Shown here in pieces: positions 1 to 11,214 of a DNA stretch of 42,598 bases. The translations under genes and the position numbers were made by a program. Where the stretch lies: assembly GCA_000787465.1 (NCBI GenBank), contig JSYX01000294.1, forward strand, positions 1 to 42,598. Reading direction: 5' to 3'. Source of the stretch: Thermomucor indicae-seudaticae. Lineage: Eukaryota > Mucoromycota > Mucoromycetes > Mucorales > Lichtheimiaceae. Positions within the stretch are counted from its first letter, which is position 1; each line of letters begins with the position of its first letter. Under the pieces are notes generated by a model. The model saw only the letters and a list, made by a program, of their open reading frames with translations, was not told the origin of the DNA and did no database searches.

Positions 1-3000
1 GGACGTTCAATTGCGGCGCAATGCGGCCACATACTCCTGTGATGGAGACGCTTCCTTCAAGTAAGTGTCCAAATGCAATACTGCTGACCTCATAATCGCT
101 GACCCCTTCTGACTGTTTTGAGTGCACGGTCCTGCGGGATCTCGCTTACGTCAGCCGTTGGAAGGAGAGAACCCTTGGGTGTCCGGCAGCAACAATGGCC
201 TCGGAACACAGTGCTCCCCACCTCCGACTTGCGACGAGAATTGTATCATCGTTTCCAATTTGAATCCGGAGACGCATCCAGGTTCCATTAGAGATGTCTT
301 TACGAAATTTGGTGATGTTGATCGCGTGGAGATCAACCTTAATGACAGAAACATGCCTGACGGAAGCGCTATCGTACTGTTTTCGTATGTTACGATAGTA
401 GTCATGTATAATACCTTTTGCTGATAATTCGTGATAGACGACCTCCGAAGCGTTTCGACTTTATGCTTTCACCTTTGAAGATCGATGGCCGAACTGTGAG
501 TATGGAATTTGCCGCGAGAGGTTTCGTCATGAGTCACCCTTGGAGGGAGGACGAACGAAAATCACGTCGATCAAGGTTCCCTGGCAAACAACTTTCTATG
601 GGCGTTATGTCCGCGCCAAAGACTTTCGTCGAAATGTGGTCGACAGTTAACAACGTTGCGTTCCTAGTAGATTACGATTTGCGACAAATGCAGATTTACT
701 TTATGCATCTGAAAGACGCATATCGCATGGATTTCAGTTTTAAAGATCTTTGCAACGAGATTAAGCTTGAGGCGGAAGGTGTAACTTACCATTTTACGCT
801 AAACCTTCGACATCCTGCACGTACGTGGCGACAGAAAACGATCACCGAAAGTATCAGTGATATACAGTCAACGAAGACCAGAACATTTCGGATCTGGGAG
901 CGTGTGACGGGGATACCGCTCGACGCCGCTGCTGCTGATGCTATTAGAAAGGAAGAGCGCAACAAAAGGACGCCGGTGATGCCGATGGCGCTGCCAAACA
1001 GAATTCACCTTGGAGGATGGCTTACCCTGCGAATCCGATTCGAACCGTTACCACACATAAAGTCAGAATTCTTCGACATGTTGAACGAGCTTGCTGAATA
1101 TAACCTTATTCCTCCCAGCGAAAGCTCACGACGCTCAGCCGCTCTTCGTGTCATACCTGCGTCTGACGTACCAGAGATTCACTCACACGTGGACCGAGCT
1201 CGGAAAATTCAATCTTTCGACGTGCTCTACTATCTTGAATGCGCAATTTCGGCACATTATATTGAAGAAGTCAATTTGGACGATCATTTGTACGATGATC
1301 TAAATAGGATCGGAAAGATTGATTCGGCATATCCATGCGGTATTTTATCGATGCTCATGTCGCAGCGAAAGCGTGTTTGGAAACCGAAAGATTACTGTCT
1401 CAGTATCTTTGAAAAGCAGCTGTCGAAGGTAGCTCTTGACTTGAGGGTGCCGGAACATTGTGTAGCTGTCCGCAAAGTGATCGTATCGCCTACCACTGTT
1501 TATTTACAGCCACCTGTAGTCGAAATGACTAACCGTGTCATACGCCATTTCCGTGAGTATGCCGATCGATTTATCCGGGTTCAATTCGTGGACGAGGGAA
1601 TAAGACGTATAAGTGCATCTTTTGGTGAGGAGAACAATGACGTTATCTACAACCGTATATATAAGGTCCTTCAAAACGGCATCCAGATCGGTTCACGCAG
1701 ATATGACTTTCTAGCTTTCTCAAGCTCACAACTTCGCGGCCACGGATGTTGGTTTTTCGCTCCAACCAAAGACTTAAGCGCCAGTAAGATTCGTGCCTGG
1801 ATGGGCACCTTTTCCCACGTGAAGATCATCGCAAAAAATGCAGTACGGATGGGGCAGGTAGGAGCGGTCAAGATATATATAATATTCCAAGCATGTTCAC
1901 GAGAGCTGTGTAGTGTTTTTCGTCAACTGTACCTACTACGCAATTGAAAGAGGATGAAGTGGAATATATAGATGATATTGAATGTAATGGATATGCATTT
2001 TCAGACGGTGTCGGCAAAATATCGCCGAAGCTGGCCAGAGAAGTTGCTCAGTTGCTCAACTTGGAAAGCACTCCCAGCTGTCTGCAATTTCGGTTAGGTG
2101 GTGCAAAGGGCGTTCTGGCGCTGTCGAACTATCTGAATGGGCGCAAGATACAGCTTCGACCAAGCCAGATAAAGTTCGAATCCCCACACACCATGCTTGA
2201 AGTCATTAGGACGTCAAGCTATCTTCCAGCGTATCTCAATCGCCAGGCTATCACCATTTTATCTGCGCTAGGTGTCAAGGATGAGGTATTTATGGACATG
2301 GCCATGGCTATGCTGCGAAACATGGACGGTATGTTACGGAATCCCGACACAGCAGCAAGAATGATCTGTCAAAATATGGATGAGTTTGGCACTGCCCGTT
2401 CTATGGCACAGATAATAGCAGCGGGTTTTCTGGAACGCCGTGATCCGTATATCTGCAATCTCGTGAACCTATTCCGGGTGAGTAAGCTTAAAGACCTGAA
2501 AGAAAAAGCAAGGATACACGTACCGAAGGGAGCATTTCTACTGGGTATATTGGACGAGACGAACACCTTGGAAGAAAATCAAGTGTTCTGTCAAATATCT
2601 GAGAATAGTAACGACATCGGTCCCAACGCCACTCGTTCACGTCGAGTTGTTACTGGCGACTGCATTATATTCCGTAACCCATGCTTCCATCCAGGAGACG
2701 TGCGGGTTGTGACAGCAGTAGACAGTCCGAAGCTTCGACATCTTTGTGATGTCATTGTCTTCCCCGCAAAAGGTTTCAGGGACATTCCTAGTATGCTGTC
2801 TGGAGGAGATCTTGATGGTGACGATTACACGTAAGTGAGCAAGATATTATCAGTTTTGACTTGATGATAAACAACTTTCTATAGTCTAATTTGGGACCAG
2901 ACCCTAATGCCGAAGATACGTAACTATCCGCCCTTCACCTACAAAGCTGAAGAACCTCTAGAAGTGGATGAAGTAAAAATCTCGCATATTCAAAAATTCT

Positions 3001-4219
3001 TTGTCAACTATATTAATAACGACAACTTGGGGCAAATCGCGAACGCGCATCTCGCTACTGCCGACATGTCTTCCTCGGGAGCCCTTGATGGTAACTGCCT
3101 CCGCCTGGCACAGCTCCATTCCCAAGCTGTAGGCAAGTGATCCGATCAATCTTGAGTAAAAGAAAACCTGCTGTTAACTTTTACAATATAGATTTCCCGA
3201 AGACTGGTAAACCTGCAAAGTTTGACAGCAGCCTTCGGGTGAGGATGTTCCCGGACTTTATGCAGAAGCCAGATAAGGAGAGTTACAAATCTCAGAAAGT
3301 TTTGGGAAGAATGTTTCGGGCGATCGACGCCAGGGATTACGAAGGCTACAGAGACAAGTTAGTAGATACTACAGAATACGACGTGCGACTGTGGATGCCA
3401 GGCATGGAGCAATACATTCTGGAAGCACGTGCAGTGAAAGCACGATACGACCGTGATATTCTAGGACTAATGAATCAATACGGCGTTTCGACAGAGGCCG
3501 AACTAGTTTCTGGATTTGTCATGGAATGGGGAAGAAAGAACAGTACGCGGAAAAGCACGCATGAAATGAACAAACAAACGATGAACACTGTCACACGTGT
3601 GCGTGACGATTACCGCAAAGAATTCGAGAAAGAGTTTCTCGATGACAGGTTGCAGGGCATCAGACGTGACGCTCGACCATCCTTGGAGGCAAAGGCTGCC
3701 GCATGGTATTATGTCACGTATCACCCAGAAGAGCGACGGAGAGTCGTCTCTACCGAACAAAGGTTCCTGAGTTTTCCTTGGGTGATATACAATTACCTTT
3801 GTGATATTGCGCGTCGCAACACTCATCGTGCTGTTGAGCCTTACATGGCGGAACCTATAAGCGAGAGTGTCATCGAGAGCTTTCGAAACAAAGAGCATCA
3901 GCCAATCATCCAGTTGCAGTTTGATGTGGAGGGTCGGGATGAAGACGAGGAGATCGATGACGATGAGGATGATGATATCGATGAATATGGCGATGCTTAT
4001 TCAGACGAGGAACAGATTCCAACTATTGAAATATCAATTACGGAGTTGCGAAAGCAAGTTGAAAAAACCAATTTCATTGAACCTATGAATGCCAAGCAAA
4101 AGTCTCCACAAAACGAAGCCTCAGTACCGACGTTGATACCAGTTTCGGAAGATGATTCTTACTTGCGAGTAGATGCCAACCAGACAAACGAACAGCTGAT
4201 GAAAGCCCTTCTGGAATAA
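1..4219 (+). CDS. RNA-dependent RNA polymerase with N-terminal RRM (RNAi pathway), 5' end open
   Basis: Cellular RdRP of the QDE-1/RDR family, which copies single-stranded RNA into dsRNA for small-RNA silencing. Exons: 1-60, 123-384, 438-1857, 1914-2830, 2885-3132, 3192-4219. The frame is open to the window edge; if ATG 21 is the start the protein is 1304 aa, but more N-terminus may lie outside. Residues about 52-125 form an RRM (RNP2-like CIIVSNL, RNP1-like GSAIVLFS). The catalytic loop GDLDGDD lies near residue 872 and is followed directly by LIWDQTL. Downstream family motifs are VDFPKTGKPAKF, AAAWYYVTYH and LSFPWV. The C-terminus has an acidic stretch (around 3936-4000). The splice at 3132/3192 restores the conserved A-V-D-F-P-K run and needs a GC-AG intron. 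Plant RDRs also carry an N-terminal RRM-like fold, so the fusion is not unprecedented. The catalytic triad looks intact. Confidence 0.93.
3133..3191 (+). other. GC-AG intron in RdRP
   Basis: The donor is GCAAGT and the acceptor is ATATAG. Removing it joins GTA-G to AT-TTC and gives the family-conserved V-D-F-P-K-T-G. The GT-initiated alternative at 3129 shifts the frame. Confidence 0.85.
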
Positions 4220-5343
4220 CTTGCTGGACTTTTCCACTTTGTAAATATCTGCTCCGTGTTCATGCATTGTATTATACCTGTCAATACGAACTTAGTATAT
4301 AACATATTGCTAAAGAAAATCAACCGCGTTTTTAACATACTAGGCAGTTAATTGGCTTTTGTACAGTTAAAGATTATACACTGTATGTGCTTTCTACTCC
4401 GTCAGTCAATAAAGCTGGCATTCGCTGTAATAACTGACATAAGTTTTCTGAAGATCAGAGGAGTCTGGCGTGAAGAAGCTTACCAGGTGTTGATTATATG
4501 TTTCTTCCGGCGCGTTACTGGGAGCTGGTCCGCTTGACTGTAATGCCCCGTTTAACTCACCTACATTGAGTCCCTTCAAAAAGGTGAAACAACAGAGGCG
4601 TGAATTTACGTGAGTCCCAAATTACTGTCTACGTTTTCATGCGAGTCCCTGAAAAAAGGTGAAGTGACTGAGGAGTGAATTTAAATGAGGGGCCACTGCA
4701 GCCCTTTTGCTCGACATGGCCCATCTATGTAGTATATTCCGGATCTTGTCAGCTAAAGGTCAGCAGCATTTCGTATCCTTCCTTGTCTGTCATGTAATTC
4801 TTCGCTTGAATAGAACGGCCAGGACTTCCTGAAACCGAAGCAGGATGAACGTCTTTAACTGTGTATATATCCGAGGTAGTACCACTACAAGGAGCATTTT
4901 TGCGTTTTGTTTCATCATCATTCTATCCAAAAAATGCAAGACAAGCAAGTTAGTGATCGTAATTTATACAGTTACTTCATGTCCCACTCTTCTAGTCATT
5001 TTCCGGTCCAACACACACAACCCAGCAAAGTACTTGCTACTGAATGACACCAGGCTCAATGGGTAAATAATGCGGGAATACATATGGTAACAAGGTAGCT
5101 GTGGTGGTTAAGAATTTGACGACAGCCGAATATACGAATGGTGGTCTCAGCGTATAAGTTATCGATTTCCTTTATTTTATATCCTCATTAGAAATACGCA
5201 GCAAGCTCGCAATATTGCTAGACAACTTGATGGAGGACGTAGAGCTCGGTTAATTGGGAAAAATCTCAGGAACAGCTAACATAGAATGTGGACACGAAGC
5301 AGGATATTAAAATATTGGGCAAAACTGCCCATCAGGTAAAAGA
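4220..5343. other. Intergenic region between RdRP and PIF1
   Basis: This AT-rich spacer holds the RdRP 3' UTR and the distal PIF1 upstream region. Apart from the repeat pair at 4567-4689 I found no RNA gene and no convincing single or spliced ORF. Open frames at 4352-4537 and 4845-5066 have no recognisable composition or motifs. Confidence 0.5.
4567..4689. repeat. Degenerate direct repeat pair, about 48 bp, 75-nt period
   Basis: Copy 1 is 4567-4614 and copy 2 is 4642-4689. Both share GAGTCCC, then an A-rich run into AGGTGAA, then GAGG-GTGAATTTA and TGAG. About four of five positions match by eye. It is either an old tandem duplication or the remnant of a mobile element. Confidence 0.6.
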
Positions 5344-5396
5344 AAATGTCAAAATTAATATGGCCCCTGAAATCTTTCGGGATAATTTTGACATTT
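5344..5396. repeat. Perfect 14-bp inverted repeat upstream of PIF1
   Basis: The left arm AAATGTCAAAATTA (5344-5357) is the exact reverse complement of TAATTTTGACATTT (5383-5396). The 25-nt loop can form a further short stem (CCC-t-GAAA with TTTCGGG). A small hairpin GGGCA-aaac-TGCCC (5317-5330) lies just upstream. The right arm abuts the TTTCGCGC motif of the PIF1 promoter, so it may be a protein-binding palindrome rather than an RNA structure. Confidence 0.7.
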
Positions 5397-5464
5397 CGCG
5401 CCTAAACGCCTGGGACGCGTCGTTGCGCGTCTCACGCAGCGTCGCGGTCACAGACGTTTCGCGT
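5394..5464 (+). promoter_or_regulatory. Cluster of E2F/MBF-type G1/S motifs upstream of PIF1
   Basis: Within about 100 nt of the PIF1 start codon lie TTTCGCGC (5394-5401, exact E2F consensus), ACGCGT (5415-5420, exact MluI cell-cycle box), TTGCGCGT (5423-5430) and TTTCGCGT (5457-5464). In yeasts such sites bind MBF/SBF and drive S-phase replication genes. A PIF1 helicase gene is a fitting target. The motifs are seen directly; their function is inferred. Confidence 0.6.
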
Positions 5465-5495
5465 ATCGGGACACGGCTCTTACTTTCCCCTGACC

Positions 5496-8256
5496 ATGAA
5501 CAATTCGAAAACCAATTCTTCAGGGCAGAAAATTCATCCGTTCTTTGCATTGACGAGAGCCGCCATTGACAGAGCAAAGAACGGTTCTTCCAATGCTTCA
5601 GCAACGACCGCAGCTGCTGCTACCGATGTGAATAAACAGAAGGAACAAGATGTCATCACCACTGACAAGGGGAATAAACCACCGACTAGCAAACGACAGA
5701 ATACTGAAGAAGTTTCGTTTGTTGTTAGCCGTACGAGTGGCAATGGCATCACTATAAGTAGCGATCGAAGCAGCAGCAGCAGTCAATCGTTTGGGAGCCA
5801 GCAGAGCAATCACGGAGAGATGATTGTAAACTCAAAGTACACTTCGTCTTTTCGAGTTTACAGTAAAGCTGGGCCACGGTACTCTAACCTGACTCCGGAG
5901 GACCCGACTACTATTACTGAACACGCCCGTCAGCAGCAGCAGCAGCGCGCACCCAAGATTCAAATAGCCGATACACGACCCAAAGCCAAACCCTCGGGTA
6001 TGACCCTGACGAATCACGATAACAACAAGTTGCCACAAAAAAGACCGTTACCCTCCGGATTTGAAGGCGTCACGATCCGAAAAAGCTCGAGTGAATTGAA
6101 GTGGGCCAGTCGAGCCGACGAGGAACGAAAGAGTAACGGCGACGGCTCGGATGACGACGACGACTATCTGGAGGAAACCGATCCAGGCAAACGACAAAAG
6201 TTGAGAGGCTTCTTCTTTTCCAAGGATACACCGCCACCAAAGAGCTTGAGCGAGAAAAAGCTACCACTGTTGAAAAACGGTGTGGTACGTCGATCTGGTA
6301 TACCGCTCTTCAGGACAACAACAACAGATAGTACTACTCCTTTGCGTTCAAGCCTGTTGGAGAACAACAGAATGAAAGATACTCGACCGGCTTTATCAGT
6401 CGAACAGCAACGAGTCTTGGACCTTGTGGTGAAGGAGGGTATAAGCTTGTTCTTTACTGGATCTGCAGGTAATTGTACAATAAATATCAATATTAATGCA
6501 AGATCATTGAGCTCTTCCCTTCCTCCCCCGTTCGCTAGGTACTGGTAAATCTGTACTATTACGAGGTAAGACCTTTCTCACCAGCTTCCCCTTCTTTTGT
6601 TGTTGAATATTGATTGGCATGCAATACGACCCAGCCATTATCGACCAATTGCAAGAAAAGTATAAAGACGGCGTTGCTGTTACAGCATCGACAGGTATCG
6701 CCGCTTGTAATATCAACGGTACTACATTGCACAGGTAAAACCAAAGAAGAAAGACCACGCGTTTGTCCCAAAAGACTGAACCAATAATGTACCTTTAACA
6801 GTTTCGCTGGTATCGGAACCGCCAAGGAAGAAGCGGAGGAATTAGCAAACAAGGTAGCACGGAACAGAAAATGCGTTGATCGCTGGAGACGGACTAAAGT
6901 CCTGATCATTGATGAAAGTATGTGTGTATGTATGGATACGAGAACCATGGAGAGATATTCGCTGACAGTTTTTCATCAGTTTCCATGGTGAGCGGAGGTT
7001 TGTTTGATAAGCTTGAATACGTTGCAAGAGTCATTCGAGGAAAGTCTGAACCTTTTGGTGGCCTCCAGGTGGGTGTGTATGTATACAGAACGTTCAAAGG
7101 TAAAAGTAGTAACTGTGTGGAAACCTGAAGGTGATCATATCAGGCGACTTTTTCCAATTGCCTCCAGTAACACCTCTGGAAAGAACCGTATTTGCATTTG
7201 AAGCCAAGTCATGGAAATCCGTCATTCAAAAGACGGTGACGTTGAAACATGTGTTTCGACAAAAAGATGAAAGTAAGAAAAACGATTTGTTCTGTGTAAA
7301 TGTGTCCTAATGAACACGCTTTCTGGCGATAAGCCTTTGTTAGAATCCTTAATGAGATGCGGTTGGGCAAATTATCACAAGAAGCCATTGAGATCTTTCA
7401 AGGATTATCTCGGACACCAGCCCGGCGCTCTGATATTGAGCCTACCGAACTGTTAGTTGAATTTGTTTCGCTGTTGATATCTATGCGTAGTAGTAATACC
7501 CTCGACATTGACTGGGGAAACCGTCTAGATATCCTATGCGTGCACATGTAGCAATGTCTAATGATGCACGGCTGAATGCTTTACCAGGTATACCCAAAGT
7601 GTATGAGTCGACGGACCATGGTGACATGAAGCGGATGCAGTTCTGTATCGCGCCACAAAGGATCAGCTTGAAAGTGAACGCTCAAGTCATGCTGCTAAAG
7701 AACATGGACAGCAGTTTGGTCAACGGATCGCTCGGTGTTGTCGTTGGTTTTGTGGGCGAAGGCAAATTCTCGAATCCGCGGGCGGTACTAAGTCGTTTAC
7801 CACCGAACCGATATAGCAGCAATACGGATGATGGCTTTGATATTGAGCGTGCTATAAAAAAGCAATATCCTGTTGTACGGTTTGCTGGTCAGAGAGAGGT
7901 TGTGATAGAACCAGAGACCTGGGATCTGACACTGAAAGGTAAGCTCTTGTACTGGTTCATACACTAGGTAGAGTTCCGTTATGAATAACATAATACGTAC
8001 AGGTGATTCTATCACGTCCACGCGAACACAGCTTCCGCTTATGCTTGCATGGGCCATGTCAATACACAAAAGTCAAGGCCAGACGCTAGAAAGTGTCAAG
8101 GTGGATCTAAAGGAAGTATTTACAGAGGGCCAAGCTTATGTCGCGCTTTCACGTGCCACATCATTGGAATCCCTTCAAATCCTCAACTTTAATGCAAGCA
8201 AAGTCAAGGCACATCCACGAGTGACGCAGTTCTACAAGACCCTACAATCGGACTAG
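5496..8256 (+). CDS. PIF1: PIF1-family 5'-3' DNA helicase
   Basis: SF1B DNA helicase acting on replication forks, G-quadruplexes and telomeres, and in mitochondria in yeast. Nine exons: 5496-6468, 6539-6565, 6635-6734, 6802-6917, 6980-7068, 7131-7272, 7334-7451, 7529-7938, 8003-8256. They give 742 aa. Residues 1-300 are a low-complexity Ser/Gln-rich tail. The helicase core opens with FFTGSAGTGKS (Walker A, K328). It continues with [14 protein letters not shown] (Walker B, about 400-405), [11 protein letters not shown] (motif III), KHVFRQ, and the PIF1 C-terminal motifs MLLKN, PVVRFAG and [14 protein letters not shown] ending in YVALSRA. The second exon is only 27 nt and carries most of Walker A. 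The promoter has G1/S-type motifs. The stop codon overlaps that of the convergent VPS17-like gene. Confidence 0.95.
8253..8256. other. Shared CTAG: overlapping stop codons of PIF1 (+) and VPS17-like gene (-)
   Basis: PIF1 ends with TAG at 8254-8256. The minus-strand gene ends with TAG read from 8255 to 8253. The palindrome CTAG therefore supplies both stops, and each 3' UTR must run antisense through the other gene's last exon. Poly(A)-like AATAAA occurs at 8273 (+). Confidence 0.88.
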
Positions 8257-9877
8257 TGCTGCTTCATTTCACAATAAATGGACTCCCATATCGACAGTTT
8301 TTGCTGCTCAATAAATAATTGACTTTTCGCGTAGTCTTGTATAGCAGCAATCATGTCCGTGGCGACGCAAGGCTTGTATCGCTGCTGGAGGTCTTCTTCG
8401 TAATTGGTGTCAATCCTCTCATAACGCTGCAATGCTTGGTGCTCTTCTCGCCTAGCCTACATTATACATTAGGCTCTTTAGTTAATGTAATACATGAATT
8501 ATAACTCCTAAGGTCCAACTTGCATTTTCCAGCTCTGCGATAGCCTCACTAGCTTGCTCACGATCGATACTCATAGAGGATTTTAACCGTTCGACATTAC
8601 GTAGACATGATTCTGTATGTTTTCGGCTAGCGACGTAGTCGGCAAGCACGTCGAACCGCTGATTTATGACATTCTGGCAACAAACCCGATATCAGATATA
8701 ATTGCTTTATTTAAGTTTGCTCCATACCTGGACATTAAGCGCATTTTTGGCTTGATAATCCGCTTCTGCGCGGATTGTCTCTGCCATGGCTAGTTCCTGG
8801 ACCGGGCAAAGTGAGAACTCTGTCAACCGTTGCATGAGGGAAAGAAGAAAAATTTAACCTGAATTCTTTCTAAATCGTATAACTTTTGGCAACCCCTTGA
8901 TATGTACTTGTACATACTGCAGCCATAATGAGCGATTCCTGCTAGATGGACTGGGTAACAACAACACTCACAGAAATAGTTCTGGATTTCGTTCCATGCC
9001 GCCATAGGAAATCCAACTGGAAGCTAAGGCCCGCCAAGACTGTGCACTACCTATGCGGCCGAGTCAAAGGGATAGACACCAACTTGCAAGATTAACGATA
9101 TCACCGCACCTATTTGTGCGTTTTCAACGCGCTTGATAGAATTTTTCATGTTGGTGATATATTGATGGAATAAGTGAATGTGCTCCGTCCACTGCACCAA
9201 AGCCGGATCACGGCTTTCTTCGGGGTAACTGCTTGTAGATCGGTGTCGTCTCCTTATCTTTTTGGATAACTGGGGCCGAAACTATAGTGGGAAACCTCTT
9301 GCTTTTTAACTTATGCGGGATACAAGGCTCGAGCGATCATTCAGACAGAAGTGGGCGCGCTTACCTACCCCAACTTCGCTTTCGATAAATTCACGTAATC
9401 CCTCGCTTTGTTGCGCTCTTTCATGACTAGCGATCTCGTCAAGCCATTTTTGGATCTTGAGCTCCACAGGCTCTGTCGTTGTTGTTGTTGTTGTTGATGG
9501 AGGATGTTGCTCGTAGATATCGAACCACCATTGACGGCTGAGGAGTTGACCTTGTTTGGTGTATCTGGGTCGAGGACAAGGAGGGAGAACGGGTACAAAA
9601 ACGTCGTCGAGGGTGGCCAAGAGATGACGATAGAGCTTCTCAAGCTCGCTGTAATACCTTGGAATACGTCGATATTTGTGCTTGTATTTGATAAGGGTAG
9701 TCTAGATAAAACACTATCAGATAAAGCCCTGGTGCATAACGAGGCACGCTAAATTACGCTGGCTTCGATCCAAAAGACAGGGTCTTTGCGATTGTAGTCA
9801 ACTGTCGTAATGCAAAGTCGTAGCCGAGAATCCTCACCGAGCTGATGCTCGCTCGGCATCCATTCCTCCTGGGACAT
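8253..9877 (-). CDS. VPS17: Retromer sorting nexin, VPS17-like (PX + BAR)
   Basis: Probable retromer SNX-BAR subunit for endosome-to-Golgi recycling. Exons on the minus strand: 9877-9758, 9701-9369, 9281-9110, 9050-8972, 8916-8859, 8796-8728, 8673-8524, 8456-8253. They give 394 aa. An in-frame stop lies upstream of the ATG. The PX domain (about 15-150) has [38 protein letters not shown], then [10 protein letters not shown] and [10 protein letters not shown], as in fungal Vps17. A seven-Thr run comes from a GTT microsatellite (9478-9495). The C-terminal half is a helical BAR-like region ([32 protein letters not shown]) ending [14 protein letters not shown]. The last intron (8523-8457) is GC-AG. 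VPS5 is the main alternative; the PX sequence favours VPS17. Confidence 0.8.
8457..8523 (-). other. GC-AG intron in the VPS17-like gene
   Basis: On the minus strand the donor is GCAAGT (starting at 8523) and the acceptor is AATGTAG. The junction gives E-L-E-N/A-R-R-E-E-H in phase 0. The nearby GT donors either give a stop or break the helix frame. Confidence 0.75.
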
Positions 9878-11214
9878 GGAAAACTGGAGAGTACGCAGCG
9901 AACGTTACGCGAAATTTTCTCGGGAAAATAGAAAAGGCAAGTGACAACAATGTGCTTAGGCTTAATCTTTATTTATGATAAAAACAATCAATTTTAAACA
10001 AACAGATTTGGGACGAGCCAGAAAAACCTTTTCAGAAAGCAAGAAACAATCAGTATCTGGAAGTGCTTCCCCATGCTTGCACGCACTCACCACATCAACG
10101 ACCAAAGAAACAATGGAAGGAGAATAGACGTTCGGAGTTAGTTAAGAGGCCATTGACTTGAAAAGGTTCTTCCTTACCGTGAGCAACGATTATCCGGCAG
10201 CGGGAGGAAAGCAAGGGGGAAGCAAAAGGAAGGAACGCTGCCGGTGTCTCGCCCGGATCTGAGAGATTAATGAAAGCCTGCAGCGTCATCGTTTGCGGTA
10301 CTTACCCCGCTCGGGTGGTGCAGAGACGAAGGAAAGGCGGTGTAGCAGTGACCGTCGGAAAGTTGGGCCGGTCAGAGGCACGGAGGTAGCATAACCGGTA
10401 CCCGGGATGTAATCGTTCTGCAGAGCAATTTTTAGGGTACAGACTTGAAAGATGCGGATTTGGACAACTATGCAGTACCCAGAAGGAGCGGGTCAGCAAG
10501 TGACGAAGGTCAGCAGACCATGAGGCTTAGCTTTGACCTAATTGCAGTTTCCAATCTGACATGGCTTATCGAGGATCCGCTTGTTACTGGAGGATGATAC
10601 CCTCTTTGAGAGCCTTTGACTTGTGTCGAGTCATATGGCGTATGACTTCAGCCAAGATGTGCTTATCCCGAGTGGACAATGAAAAGTGTCCTCCAATGTA
10701 GAAACCAAACCAACGCACGGGCAAAGCTGGCTCGCAACTGAAAGCTTTCAATGACAGAAACTTGACGGATTCCTTAACCACTCACACTCGGTGCAGAGGT
10801 ATATTCTAAAGTTGCTGAGCATAGCAAGCACACATCTTTTCATTGTCGATCGACGACATGATTGTCTTTCAAGTAACGGCAAATCAAATTCATCTAGGGC
10901 CCAATGCTTGGGGGACCATAGGGCCGTCATGTGTACACATGGAATAAACGTAGCTTAGACCAGAAAAAGACATCGGCTACGGGTAATAATCGTCACTTCA
11001 ACTGTGTGGGCGGAGGAGCGAGTCGGCGTGAGTACGCTGCGCGTGGGTGGTTGTGGGTGTTTGAGGACTGGATATGGGTGTTTGGGTGAGTGGTAAGCTT
11101 TCCCTGAGCGAAGCGAGAGCGAAGAGCTTAATTTTATATTAGTTATTTATTATGCTTTGACCTATTACTGTGTATGTGAACTATGTGGACAAGGGACACC
11201 GGTAATTAACTTTG
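9878..11214. other. Unassigned spacer, VPS17-like promoter side to CDC4 3' side
   Basis: No gene could be supported here. The minus strand has open frames at 10930-10748, 10781-10584, 10499-10302 and 10289-10095, plus good-looking splice sites (GTAAGT near 10305, GTAAGG near 10180). They do not join into a recognisable protein, and the only short intron between them would be about 29 nt. A G/T-rich stretch (about 11000-11095) is followed by an AGCGA-rich run. A spliced noncoding transcript or a fast-evolving small gene is possible. Confidence 0.4.

Noticed and set aside
3503..3898. Long open frame on the minus strand inside RdRP (131 codons)
   Set aside because: It is a shadow of the conserved RdRP exon on the other strand, with no family features.
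5086..5102. GGTAACAAGGTAGCTG resembles the conserved 3' end of small-subunit rRNA
   Set aside because: Only about 15 nt match, the flanks do not continue the rRNA sequence, and no helix-forming partner is present. Treated as chance.
5332..5604. Minus-strand 90-codon frame over the PIF1 promoter
   Set aside because: It overlaps the palindrome, the promoter motifs and the PIF1 start; composition is not protein-like.
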